Positions 21,301-31,382 of a DNA stretch of 64,000 nt are shown here, in pieces. The position numbers and the translations under genes were made by a program. This DNA comes from Cubamyces lactineus. Its lineage: Eukaryota > Basidiomycota > Agaricomycetes > Polyporales > Polyporaceae. Under the pieces are notes generated by a model. That model did not search any database and had not been told where the DNA came from. It saw only the letters and a program-made list of their open reading frames with translations. The stretch spans positions 310,001 through 374,000 of the forward strand of contig JACDTU010000002.1 of the NCBI GenBank assembly GCA_022376465.1, in the 5' to 3' direction. The stretch's first letter is position 1. Every line of letters begins with the position of its first letter.

Positions 21301-22202
21301 GCTGTTGTGCGAGTGCCATTGCGGGGTTGACCTTTGCTCGGATCCAGACGTTGGCTGCAATTGCAAATCGAAGTCCTTGTGGGGCTCGTCGGATTCTTCC
21401 GATGGTGGGTCCGGGTCCAATCTTCGTGGGTTCGTAGTCGTGTTCCGTGGTGAGGGGGATCCGGGTCGAGGCATATCTCCGTGCCATTCTGTCGCATGCG
21501 ATGCTATCATGGCTTCGTGTTCTCCGCGAAGATAAGCTATCAGCAGATCTTGGTCGTTGGGTTCTTCTTCCGGGTGCACGTCGGAGAGGGTAACTCGTTC
21601 GATGTTCTCGTAGATTGGTTCTTGGGTCGATGCTTCCTCGGTCGCGTCTTCGTCTTCTTCATCTGTTTCTTCGTTCGGTTCTTCTTCAACTGGCTTGGGT
21701 CTTCCGGTGAAGGGGTCTTGATCTGGGAACCACATTGCACGCAGATGTTCCACAATTGTTCGGTTCACCCGGGCGGGGTCGATATCGAGGGTCCCTTTCG
21801 TGAAGTCGATGTTGGCATTGACGCGCTGCAGCCATGGCAGGCCCAGGATGATTGGTTCCTTTCCTAGCGACGTAATCAGGAACCGCACAATGTGTTGGTG
21901 GCGCCCAGCTTCAATTTCAAGGACTGCGCATTTCTTGATATCGCCTGCTTCATTCCTGGTTCCGTCAGCGTTGTATACTCGGATCGGGGCTTTCAGCGAT
22001 TTGAGCGGGAAGTTGTGCTCTTTCGCAAACCTGTGGTCCATGAATACTTCTCCCGCTCCCGTGTCAATGAGGGCTTTCGTTTCGACGCTTAGGTCCGCGT
22101 GGATAGATAACGGAATTCTCATAGACTGTCGAGAAGTCTGCGCTACTATTACACGGCGGACCTTAGTACGCGGTCGTGACGTCGAGGCACGCCGGTTCTT
22201 CA
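18356..22202 (-). pseudogene. Ty3-A pol: protease, RT, RNase H, integrase, chromodomain
   Basis: The frame is reached by a -1 shift at the gag stop. In order it holds a protease with ALIDTGAG, an RT with [10 protein letters not shown], an RNase H with [11 protein letters not shown], and an integrase with HHCC finger ([14 protein letters not shown]). The integrase catalytic residues lie in MDLITDL, ISDRG and [10 protein letters not shown]-terminal chromodomain ([16 protein letters not shown]) targets modified histones in this group. Breaks are a frameshift near 21490, TGA at 20816-20818 (a CGA site in RT) and TAA at 20126-20128 in RNase H. The polyprotein would copy and integrate the element. 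This copy cannot make it whole. Confidence 0.88.
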
Positions 22203-23201
22203 AAAACCCTCGTTGGAGAAGCTTGCGAGGATTTCCTTCGCGTCTTGGTCTTCCTCTAGCCCCTTCAGAGCGGTACGGATCCTTGCTGCGATAAGCTGCT
22301 TCTTGTCAGCCGCTTGGCCGTCGATGGATTTGATGTCTTCATCATCGTCGCTCTCGTCTTCTTCGACCTCGGTGATGCGGGCCTTGGCAGCTGGCTTCGT
22401 CTTCTTACGGTCATTGGTTCTTCTGTTGGGGCACTGCCGCGCTAGATGCCCTATCTGGTGGCAATTGAAGCATCGTCCTTCTCGGTAGTGCTTCTCACGT
22501 TCTTCGGTCGTCATCTTGTCGACATCCATGGCGTCAGGGTCGCGTTCTTGCGGTCGGGGTCTGTACGGCTTGTACGTAGGTCGGAAGGTCGAGGTCTTCC
22601 CGTCGTATGCTCTTCCCAGGTGATACTGCTGTTCGAGAGTGGAGGCTCGGAGGTAGAGTTCGCTGGCGTCCTTCGGTAGGGGGTACATCCCGAAGATCTT
22701 CTCTCGAAGGGGACGGTTGAGTCCAGCATAGAAGAAGTCGGCAATGACTTCGAACTCTGTGATTCCGCATCGCGAGATGATCGACTTGAACTCGGCGATG
22801 TAGTCTTCGACTTTCTTGCTTCCTTGCTTCAGGTTTCACAGCAGCACACGGGCGCTGGCCTTCTGGTCGATGTCGTCGAATGCTTCCAGTAGTTGCTTCT
22901 TGAAGTCGTCCCATGTTCCGTAGTTGGGTTCGATACGTTCTTCGCCTGGTCTTCGGTTCTTGTTCTGGTCGGCTGCCTGCCGTTCTACGTCTTCAATGAA
23001 GGTGCGGGCCCAGGTTCCGGCGGTGCCCCCGTTCATCAGCATAAGGCAGAAGATGATCTTCATTTCGTCGGTGGCGTAGGTCTTCTTGTTCATCGTGAGG
23101 TAGAGGGAGCATTTCTGCAACCACTCCACTACTTCGCCCCGCTTCCCTGAGAACTCTGGGGGCATCTTGAGCTTGATCTCGTTCGTCTTTTCTTCAGCCA
23201 T
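22200..23201 (-). pseudogene. Ty3-A gag with CCHC knuckle
   Basis: The first ATG after the LTR is at 23201, but the same frame stays open upstream to the LTR. The capsid-like part is followed by a TGA at 22836-22838, which replaces an arginine codon. The frame then continues to the CCHC knuckle (CFNCHQIGHLARQC) and an acidic tail that ends at TGA 22200-22202. It forms the particle shell and packages RNA. It is inactivated by the single stop. The leader upstream of the ATG encodes an in-frame open stretch of about 170 codons without Met, whose meaning is unclear. Confidence 0.82.
22203..22209 (-). promoter_or_regulatory. -1 frameshift slippery site of Ty3-A
   Basis: The heptamer G GGT TTT (read in gag phase) lies directly before the gag TGA. 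A -1 slip there enters the open pol frame without any other stop. It fits the X XXY YYZ rule for programmed -1 frameshifting. Confidence 0.6.
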
Positions 23202-23721
23202 CGTGGCTTCGGTTCGGCCTTCGGGTTCGTTTGCAGTTCGGTTCGATTCTTCTTGAGGGGTCTTCCCTACGGGTTCTGGTGCGGCTTCGCTTCCCTCCGG
23301 GTCGTGGTCGTTGTTCGAAGTTCTTGTAGCGTTCTCGCTTTCTGGTTCACTCTCCTCGAGTATCTCCGCCTGAGCTGGTCTGGGAGTAGTGAAGTCTACC
23401 GGGGAAGGTTGTTCTTGTTCTGTTCTCGGTTCCGGGGTGGCCGCTGGTTCCTCCGGAAGTTCGTCTTCAAGTGATATTCTGCGGTAGCGTCTTCGGTAGT
23501 CGGGGTCGATGTCAAGGCAGTTCTGCCAGGTGAGAGGGACTTCGGTGAAGTGCCAGGACTTGTTCTTCCAGAAGACTTGTTGCCCTTCGTAGTAGACTAG
23601 CTTGGCTTCCTTGTCAACCGCAAATTCTTTCGGTATCGACGCCGTGTTGTTCGGTTCGGGGCCGCTCTGTCTTGAGCGGGTGTCGTGTGTCGAGATCTGG
23701 GTAGATCGACGGGTTCTGGTG

Positions 23722-23731
23722 AGCTCGACCT
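23722..23731 (-). promoter_or_regulatory. self-primer binding site of Ty3-A
   Basis: AGGTCGAGCT (element sense) lies 2 nt inside the 5' LTR. It is the exact reverse complement of AGCTCGACCT in the LTR (23845-23854), which sits where the transcript should begin. It shows no TGG start as expected for a tRNA primer. Confidence 0.6.
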
Positions 23732-23733
23732 AA

Positions 23734-24150
23734 TGTTACGACGAGCCTAGATCGGTCACAGCAAGCGACGTCCTAGGGATCGGACCAGAGGTCTCCAGTA
23801 GTTCGAGTCGAGTAGAGGTTCAGAGGAATAGGCAATGGATAACCAGGTCGAGCTGAGGATCCCGAGTGGATCCTCTGGTCTTAAATACAGGAAGAGAGAC
23901 ATGGACACGTCAGCGCCACGTAGGCGCCACGTACCGTGAGAGTCCAGTATAACTACGTAGAGTCAGGGCTGGGAATACAGATGATGTGGCGATGACGTGG
24001 TGGAAGGTGATAGGGTAGTAATACAACAGCCGTGTGAACCGGTGGGAAAGGGTGACGTGGCATGGGAAAGGATGACGTGGCATAACAGGGGCACGAGGAA
24101 GAGAGAGAAAAAGGAAACTGGGTGACCGTGACGTACTGAGCATCGTAACA
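23734..24150 (-). repeat. Ty3-A 5' LTR
   Basis: 417-bp LTR. It drives transcription of the element on the minus strand and differs at four bases from the partner at 16495-16911. Confidence 0.92.
23845..23887 (-). promoter_or_regulatory. Ty3-A LTR core promoter and predicted start
   Basis: TATTTAAG (23887-23880) lies 33 nt upstream of AGCTCGACCT (from 23854), which equals the self-primer sequence. The spacing is what a TATA box and its start site should have. Confidence 0.55.
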
Positions 24151-24181
24151 AATACTGTCAATGAAAATTTCAAGAACTCAC

Positions 24182-24720
24182 AATAGGTAGTTTGCAAAAC
24201 TCGTCAACACCCTTCTGTGAAGTCTGCTTCATCAACCACTGCGCAAGCCCCCATTCTTCGTCGTCGGCAAACGGCGCATGTGGACCTTGGCACATTGCCT
24301 CCTGCTCTCTCCGCAAGTCCTCGAAGAAAGTCACGCCTTCATCAAGAGATTGTGCAATGCTCCCAGGAAAGTCTTCGCACACCCATGGATTTGCAGCTTC
24401 GTCCTCAACCTCTTCTACAGTCACACGACGTCGTTTGGGAGGGTGTAGCGCTGCGTCGGCGTCATTTTGATCGCCTGTGATCCTCTCCTCTGCATCACTA
24501 CGTTCTTGATGGGTTCTAGAGGCATACGTTCACTCGGGCATGGCTTTGTGCTCGCAGTTGCTGGTGTCGACATGGTGAGTACGCGAAGCATTTTTGTCTG
24601 CTATGTGATCGTAGTAGAGCTGACATTTAGGCTTTAGACCTAGATGATGAGCCAGCCGACCGGAGTCAGAGAATTGAACATGACAAGCAAGGCAGCGGCT
24701 CAAATCCATAGAGAATGAAC
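24182..24720 (-). pseudogene. Plavaka transposase 5' exon and zinc-finger remnant
   Basis: The exon ends at 24182 with the typical Plavaka stretch around EWGLAQWLMKQ and KLPI, before a GTGAGT donor. Further upstream a C2H2-like finger can be read (PCLSC, then SDSGRLAHHLG...KC). It needs a one-base frame correction near 24680, and a TGA interrupts the linker near 24533. The 5' part is therefore decayed even though the main exons are open. Confidence 0.6.
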
Positions 24721-25950
24721 GGCGTTAAGGATGACTCGATCCAGGAGGGGAGCAAGCATTGCGAGGTGCGGGGTGGCAACCAGATCGGATCTGGGACACT
24801 AGTGAGTGACCCCACCCGACCATCCCGCCGGCACCCTCTGCAGTGCCTCACGTGTCAAGTTTAAGCAGGTCCTCTCTCTTTCCTCACCCTCCACCTCATC
24901 CAGCGCATCCCTGTCCAAAGCAGCCGAACAGATGGATGGGCTCCACATGTCTGGCCGTGCCCGCAAGCCGACAGAAAAGGGAAAGCTCTACGGTAGTTTC
25001 CCTTCAGTTTTCACGGTGTCCTAACATCTGACATGGCCGATAGCTGAGAGTCGACCTGGGAACCAAGCGAAGACGGCGGCCCTGAAAGTAGCAGCCCCAA
25101 AAATATCTGCAAGCGCTACCAAAGCGACTACGAAGGAGCCAATTCGAGAGAAGAACCGGGAACCCCCTCTGTCACATCGGACATCACGCGAGGTAGGCAG
25201 GTACTATCCTAGATACATGACAGCTATACTCATGAAGTACATACACGTACAGTTCACGATTCAAACCTTGCCTTCCAACCGTACAAGTTCAAAGGCTCAA
25301 ACGCTCAATCTGCAAGCCCATTGCCACGCTATGCCAAAGACAAAGCTGCTTGGAGTTGCGTCAAGTAGAGTTGTGTCTGGTCAGCGTCACTCTACACCGG
25401 TGACGACACCGGTGCTTGTGAGTGCTTACTAACTGACTATTCTCGGTGTTATACTAATCGCTTTGGCAGTCTCGCAGACTCAGTCAAGACGCCGCAAAAC
25501 GTTTGGCAGAGATGCGGAACCCATACACCAGCCCAGGTATAGGCCAGAGCAGATCCAACATGGCTGCTTCATCAACAAGACCCTCTGGACGCCTGCACTC
25601 GCCTCCTGCATCTCAACCTCCTACATCTCAACGTCGACAACTCTCGACGCCTATGTCTCAGCGTCAACAACTCTCGATGTCCCCTACGTCACCCGCGCTA
25701 GACGAGGAGGTTGATAAAGTGCTGCCTGTCCGTGTTTATCAAGTCTCGGCATTATCTCACCGACGCAACGCAGGCCAAGTAATATTTTTTGTATGATTAT
25801 GTTCTACGAGCACTCGCTGATTGCGCTTCACATTACAGCTGCCTACGACTCGTGTGGACTACCGCTCGCGCGACACAGAATCTCAAGCGCAAGGTAAGTA
25901 TTCTGATCTTGTTCGGCTCAACTACTTGAGATAGCAGCTGACCGTTCACT

Positions 25951-27892
25951 AGTGGTCACCACGGATTGTTAACAACTGCCCACGTAGGTGGGGAAATTCT
26001 CGTGGAAGACCTGCCAACTCGATATACAAATACAAATGGCCCACCTCATTGAGAATCAATGACACTATGGATTTTCAATGGGAGTGGGGCTTTTGTAGTA
26101 GTGTAATAACAATTGTGCCACATTTGTAAATGAGATGCATGAATAATGCCCCCACGTATGATACACAATAGCTGGATCGTACATGGACGTGGGCGGTTTG
26201 TATATCCCTGCGATACACAATCCACCCACGTCCGATGTACAATAGCTGAATTGTAGATGGACGTGGGTGATTTGTAGATGCCTCTGATATACAATCTGCC
26301 CACGTCTGATGTACAAAAGCTGGATTGTAGATGGACGTGGGCGGTTTGTGGATGTCAATGGCTGGATTGTAGATGGACGTGGGTGATTTGTACATGCCTC
26401 TGATATACAATCTGCCCACGTTTAGCTTGATTGTAGATGGACGTGGCAGTTTTGTAAATGCCTCTGATATACAATCAGCCCACGTCTGATATACAATAGC
26501 TGGATTGTATATGAACGTGGCAGTTTTGTATATGAACGTGGCAGTTTTGTATATGAACATGGCAGTATTGTATATGCCTCTGATATACAATCTGCCCACA
26601 TTTAGCTTGATTGTATATGGACGTGGCAGTTTTGTACATGCCTCTGATATACAATCAGCCCACGTCTGATCTACAATAGCTGGATTGTATATGAACGTGG
26701 CAGTTTTGTACATGCCTCTGATATACAATCTGCCCACATTTAGCTGGATTGTATATGGACGTGGCCACTTTGTAGATGCCACTTTTGTATTACAACTACT
26801 ATCTGGACACTGTCTAGCGCTTTTTGGGCTCCTATTTGGGCGCTTCTTCAACGCTTTTGGGCGCTTTTTTGGCTGTTATCTGGGCGCTTTTTGGGTTGTT
26901 ATCTGGGCGCTTTTTGGGTTGTTATCTGGGCGCTTTTTGGGCTCCTATTTGGGCGCTTTTTGGGCGCTTTTTTGCGTCCAAATAGGGCAGGCATATTCAA
27001 CACCTCCCTGCCCTCCTCTTCTGGGGCCCTATTAGGGCACCCTGTTGGGCCAAAAATATACATAGCATGTATGTATATGCCATAGTACATCTCTGTGTGC
27101 ATAGTGATGCAATAGTGCAGGGAAAATAACCAAAAAATGCGACCCTAGGCCAAGGGCCACCAGGAGGGGACCACTGCAGGGTGGCTGGCCTGGCTTCCTC
27201 TGGTCCAATTCCTGTGAGTAATATATCATTGGAGAGGTGCTTGAAAGGGCTTTTCAACGCATATTCTCGCAGGAGGAACCATGCAAAATTGGTAGAAATA
27301 TGGACCATCGCATTTTCGCCAAAAATGGCCATTTTGTGTCCTTGATTGCTCAGCACACAGGTGTCCCCTCATGTTGCCCTTGGTACCGTTTAATTCGCGT
27401 TTTCAAGGGCTTTCTAACAGTAGTACATACATGGCATTCTGACCACATGCATTGACATCCTTCTCCTGCCCCTCCCTCACTTTACCACCTCATAGCTCCT
27501 GCAGTTCTTGGTCTTTCTCTGTGAAGTCTTTTGATATTTGTAGTATACATACAGGACTATGTATTTATTGCTTTTTACGCCCTAATATGGCCTATCCCCA
27601 ATGGAATCCATCTAGGTGCATTTTCGCACTTTTCAGATTCTCCCCTCCATATCTCTGCACCCAGAGCAGCTATTGCCTTCGTTCTTTTCGCATTTTGTGC
27701 CTGGACATTGCTACTACATGTCTGTAGAAGCTCATTTTTATCGAATGCAGCGATCAGAATTGAGCTCCTTATCAGCTGTGGCAGGCAGATCCTGTTTTGG
27801 CTTACGTTCAGGGCATTATTTTCTGATCAGATAGCACATTCATATTCTACTCGTCTATAGCTACCTGTAACAACAAGAATCATGGGATTTGG
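25951..27892 (+). repeat. left arm of P copy 1
   Basis: 1942 bp. It is nearly the exact reverse complement of 28040-30171, apart from fewer tandem units in the outer block. Confidence 0.85.
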
Positions 27893-28039
27893 AGGAGTGG
27901 TTGCAGAGATATGGCCCAGAGGCACCAAATGCTGCCTGTTCAGCAATGCACTGCATGCATTTCCGGAGCAGTGCAACTGCACACACTGCAACTTTGGGTG
28001 TCCAGGAGGTCCATTCACTGTAGCTCACTCAATTCTTCA

Positions 28040-30171
28040 CCAAATCCCATGATTCTTGTTGTTACAGGTAGCTATAGACGAGTAGAATATGAATGTGCTA
28101 TCTGATCAGAAAATAATGCCCTGAACGTAAGCCAAAACAGGATCTGCCTGCCACAGCTGATAAGGAGCTCAATTCTGATCGCTGCATTCGATAAAAATGA
28201 GCTTCTACAGACATGTAGTAGCAATGTCCAGGCACAAAATGCGAAAAGAACGAAGGCAATAGCTGCTCTGGGTGCAGAGATATGGAGGGGAGAATCTGAA
28301 AAGTGCGAAAATGCACCTAGATGGATTCCATTGGGGATAGGCCATATTAGGGCGTAAAAAGCAATAAATACATAGTCCTGTATGTATACTACAAATATCA
28401 AAAGACTTCACAGAGAAAGACCAAGAACTGCAGGAGCTATGAGGTGGTAAAGTGAGGGAGGGGCAGGAGAAGGATGTCAATGCATGTGGTCAGAATGCCA
28501 TGTATGTACTACTGTTAGAAAGCCCTTGAAAACGCGAATTAAACGGTACCAAGGGCAACATGAGGGGACACCTGTGTGCTGAGCAATCAAGGACACAAAA
28601 TGGCCATTTTTGGCGAAAATGCGATGGTCCATATTTCTACCAATTTTGCATGGTTCCTCCTGCGAGAATATGCGTTGAAAAGCCCTTTCAAGCACCTCTC
28701 CAATGATATATTACTCACAGGAATTGGACCAGAGGAAGCCAGGCCAGCCACCCTGCAGTGGTCCCCTCCTGGTGGCCCTTGGCCTAGGGTCGCATTTTTT
28801 GGTTATTTTCCCTGCACTATTGCATCACTATGCACACAGAGATGTACTATGGCATATACATACATGCTATGTATATTTTTGGCCCAACAGGGTGCCCTAA
28901 TAGGGCCCCAGAAGAGGAGGGCAGGGAGGTGTTGAATATGCCTGCCCTATTTGGACGCAAAAAAGCGCCCAAAAAGCGCCCAAATAGGAGCCCAAAAAGC
29001 GCCCAGATAACAACCCAAAAAGCGCCCAGATAACAACCCAAAAAGCGCCCAGATAACAGCCAAAAAAGCGCCCAAAAGCGTTGAAGAAGCGCCCAAATAG
29101 GAGCCCAAAAAGCGCTAGACAGTGTCCAGATAGTAGTTGTAATACAAAAGTGGCATCTACAAAGTGGCCACGTCCATATACAATCCAGCTAAATGTGGGC
29201 AGATTGTATATCAGAGGCATGTACAAAACTGCCACGTTCATATACAATCCAGCTATTGTAGATCAGACGTGGGCTGATTGTATATCAGAGGCATGTACAA
29301 AACTGCCACGTCCATATACAATCAAGCTAAATGTGGGCAGATTGTATATCAGAGGCATATACAATACTGCCATGTTCATATACAAAACTGCCACGTTCAT
29401 ATACAAAACTGCCACGTTCATATACAATCCAGCTATTGTATATCAGACGTGGGCTGATTGTATATCAGAGGCATTTACAAAACTGCCACGTCCATCTACA
29501 ATCAAGCTAAACGTGGGCAGATTGTATATCAGAGGCATGTACAAATCACCCACGTCCATCTACAATCCAGCCATTGACATCCACAAACCGCCCACGTCCA
29601 TCTACAATCTAGCTTTTGTACATCAGACGTGGGTAGATTGTATATCAGAGGCATGTACAAAGCACCCACGTCCATCTACAATCCAGCTTTTGTACATCAG
29701 ACGTGGGTAGATTGTATATCAGAGGCATGTACAAAGTACCCACGTCCATCTACAATCCAGCCATTGACATCCACAAACCGCCCACGTCCATCTACAATCC
29801 AGCTTTTGTACATCAGACGTGGGCAGATTGTATATCAGAGGCATCTACAAATCACCCACGTCCATCTACAATTCAGCTATTGTACATCGGACGTGGGTGG
29901 ATTGTGTATCGCAGGGATATACAAACCGCCCACGTCCATGTACGATCCAGCTATTGTGTATCATACGTGGGGGCATTATTCATGCATCTCATTTACAAAT
30001 GTGGCACAATTGTTATTACACTACTACAAAAGCCCCACTCCCATTGAAAATCCATAGTGTCATTGATTCTCAATGAGGTGGGCCATTTGTATTTATATAT
30101 CGAGTTGGCAGGTCTTCCACGAGAATTTCCCCACCTACGTGGGCAGTTGTTAACAATCCGTTGTGACCACG
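28040..30171 (-). repeat. right arm of P copy 1
   Basis: 2132 bp. It has about 190 bp more of the outer tandem units than the left arm (around 29580-29770). Otherwise it mirrors the left arm. Confidence 0.85.
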
Positions 30172-31382
30172 ACTGGACCGTTTTGCTATCTAGAGTTTGC
30201 TTACGATGATCACAACGCATGCGGCTACATTCAAGACAACTATGCCTCGCAGGCCCAAGCTCTAGCGATGGCTGATGCGTATGCTGACGACCATTTCGAG
30301 GAGCCGCCCTCAGAGGTCCACACCGAGCTCAACGACGACGAGGCTCACACGGTCTACGATAACGATTTTGAAGACCATGCGGCTAACCATCTGGACGACC
30401 ATGCTCGCTGGCACCCCTCTCGTGCGCAGTCCCCTAGCGAGCTCTCCTATGTGGATGCGCATGAGATCAGAGATGATCTCGAGTCCCCTGTTCATCAACG
30501 TTCTTCCCATGCTCACTCCTCACGCGATGCGCGACAGCATTCACGTCGCTCCCGTTCATCGGACTCCGACCATAGCAACGTTGATCCCCTGTCCCCTTAT
30601 CACCGCGTCTTCCGCCCTCCTGCCTCTCATCGTCGCATCTCTGAACCTTTCGGATCAGATGCTAGTGGATTCAACGGTAATAATCAGCTCAAGGAAGCTG
30701 CAGGAGAAGACGTCGAAGAAGCCTCACCAGACCCCGATGATAGCGGCTTTCAGCAGGACTTCCCGAAGGCCCAGCGCATCGCAGAGGTCGTCCCTGGGCG
30801 GCGCCCCCGACAAGGTGATTACGAGGCTGATGCGCAAGAGGTCCTCAAGCTTGCCATCAACTTGTACAAGTCAAGGTTGTGCAGGGAAGATGCGTATCCG
30901 ACTCGGCTGACCGAAAAGACATGGGCACGCAACGCGTGGTTTGAAGCTACTGAACAGTTGCAGATACAACTTTCACCAACATCAGAAGTCATTCATATTG
31001 TACGTTGTACCTCCATCTGCTGCACACCGACTGATGCTCGCTATAGATAATACGGTATTCCTGGAATTTGCGTGGGGAGATCAAGAGCATTGCACGCAGT
31101 TGTATTGCGGGTGCATATGGCTTCAAGCCAATCACCACTGCTGCTGCGACGTTGTACAATCGTAATTGCGCGGCTATGCTCCGACTAGGACGGACATTCA
31201 CTTATGAGGTATTATATTGTTTTGTGACTTAACCCTCACTAATTCTTATATTTCAGACAATCGGAACAACAGAAGATGAACACGAAGGGATATATGAGAC
31301 GCATGTCGTACAAACTGTCATCAATCGCGTTTTCTACAAATCCCCGGACGACGATGGAGTGGTGCTTGACAAGCAGTACCGA

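Larger units (their letters stand above)
16495..24150 (-). mobile_element. Ty3-A, full-length chromovirus (7656 bp)
   Basis: Two 417-bp LTRs (16495-16911 and 23734-24150) bound the element. The flanks are the 5-bp duplication AATAC (16490-16494 and 24151-24155). By my count the LTRs differ at four positions, so insertion was recent. Order on the minus strand: gag, pol (protease, RT, RNase H, integrase, chromodomain), TM1, TM2 and a zinc-knuckle ORF. The polypurine tract AAGGGGGTAA abuts the 3' LTR. gag and pol are broken by two TGA codons, one TAA and a frameshift, although the LTRs are nearly identical. The copy was thus probably mobilised by proteins of another copy, or mutated quickly after insertion. 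Confidence 0.92.
13995..24720 (-). mobile_element. Plavaka-type DNA transposon, split by Ty3-A
   Basis: The transposase gene lies in two parts, 24182-24720 (5') and 13995-16493 (3'), separated only by the Ty3-A insertion at 16495-24150. When the insertion is removed, the intron donor at 24181 and the acceptor just before 16493 join a single gene. The ends of the DNA element are not certain. CACTA occurs at about 13902 and TAGTG at about 24800, as expected for CACTA-type termini, but I could not find a longer inverted repeat or a matching target duplication. Confidence 0.65.
25951..30171. mobile_element. palindromic element P, copy 1 (4221 bp)
   Basis: Two long inverted arms (25951-27892 and 28040-30171) flank a 147-bp spacer. 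The target duplication ACT lies at 25948-25950 and 30172-30174. The ends read AGTGGTCACCACGG and its near complement. Each arm has an outer block of tandem units of about 64-75 bp (with TTGTATATCAGAGGCAT and CCCACGTCCATCTACAAT), a block of repeated GGGCGCTTTTTGGG, and about 900 bp of unique sequence. No transposase, protease or polymerase motif is present, and the mirrored short frames follow from the inverted repeat. It is best described as a large non-autonomous foldback element. Confidence 0.85.

Noticed and set aside
13902..24806. CACTA/TAGTG as exact ends of the Plavaka element
   Set aside because: Only five bases match and the flanking duplications do not agree.
26075..26851. Long mirrored reading frames with a repeating IYN/ISEA-type peptide in the P arms
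   Set aside because: They follow the tandem DNA repeat, occur in several frames and on both strands, and have no protein motif. Treated as repeat, not genes.
27237..28695. Identical small frames on both strands around the centre of P copy 1
   Set aside because: Exact mirror images produced by the inverted repeat. No start context or conserved domain.
25951..30171. CRISPR-like array in the outer blocks of P
   Set aside because: Units are imperfect, without unique equal-length spacers, in a eukaryotic transposon. Not a CRISPR.
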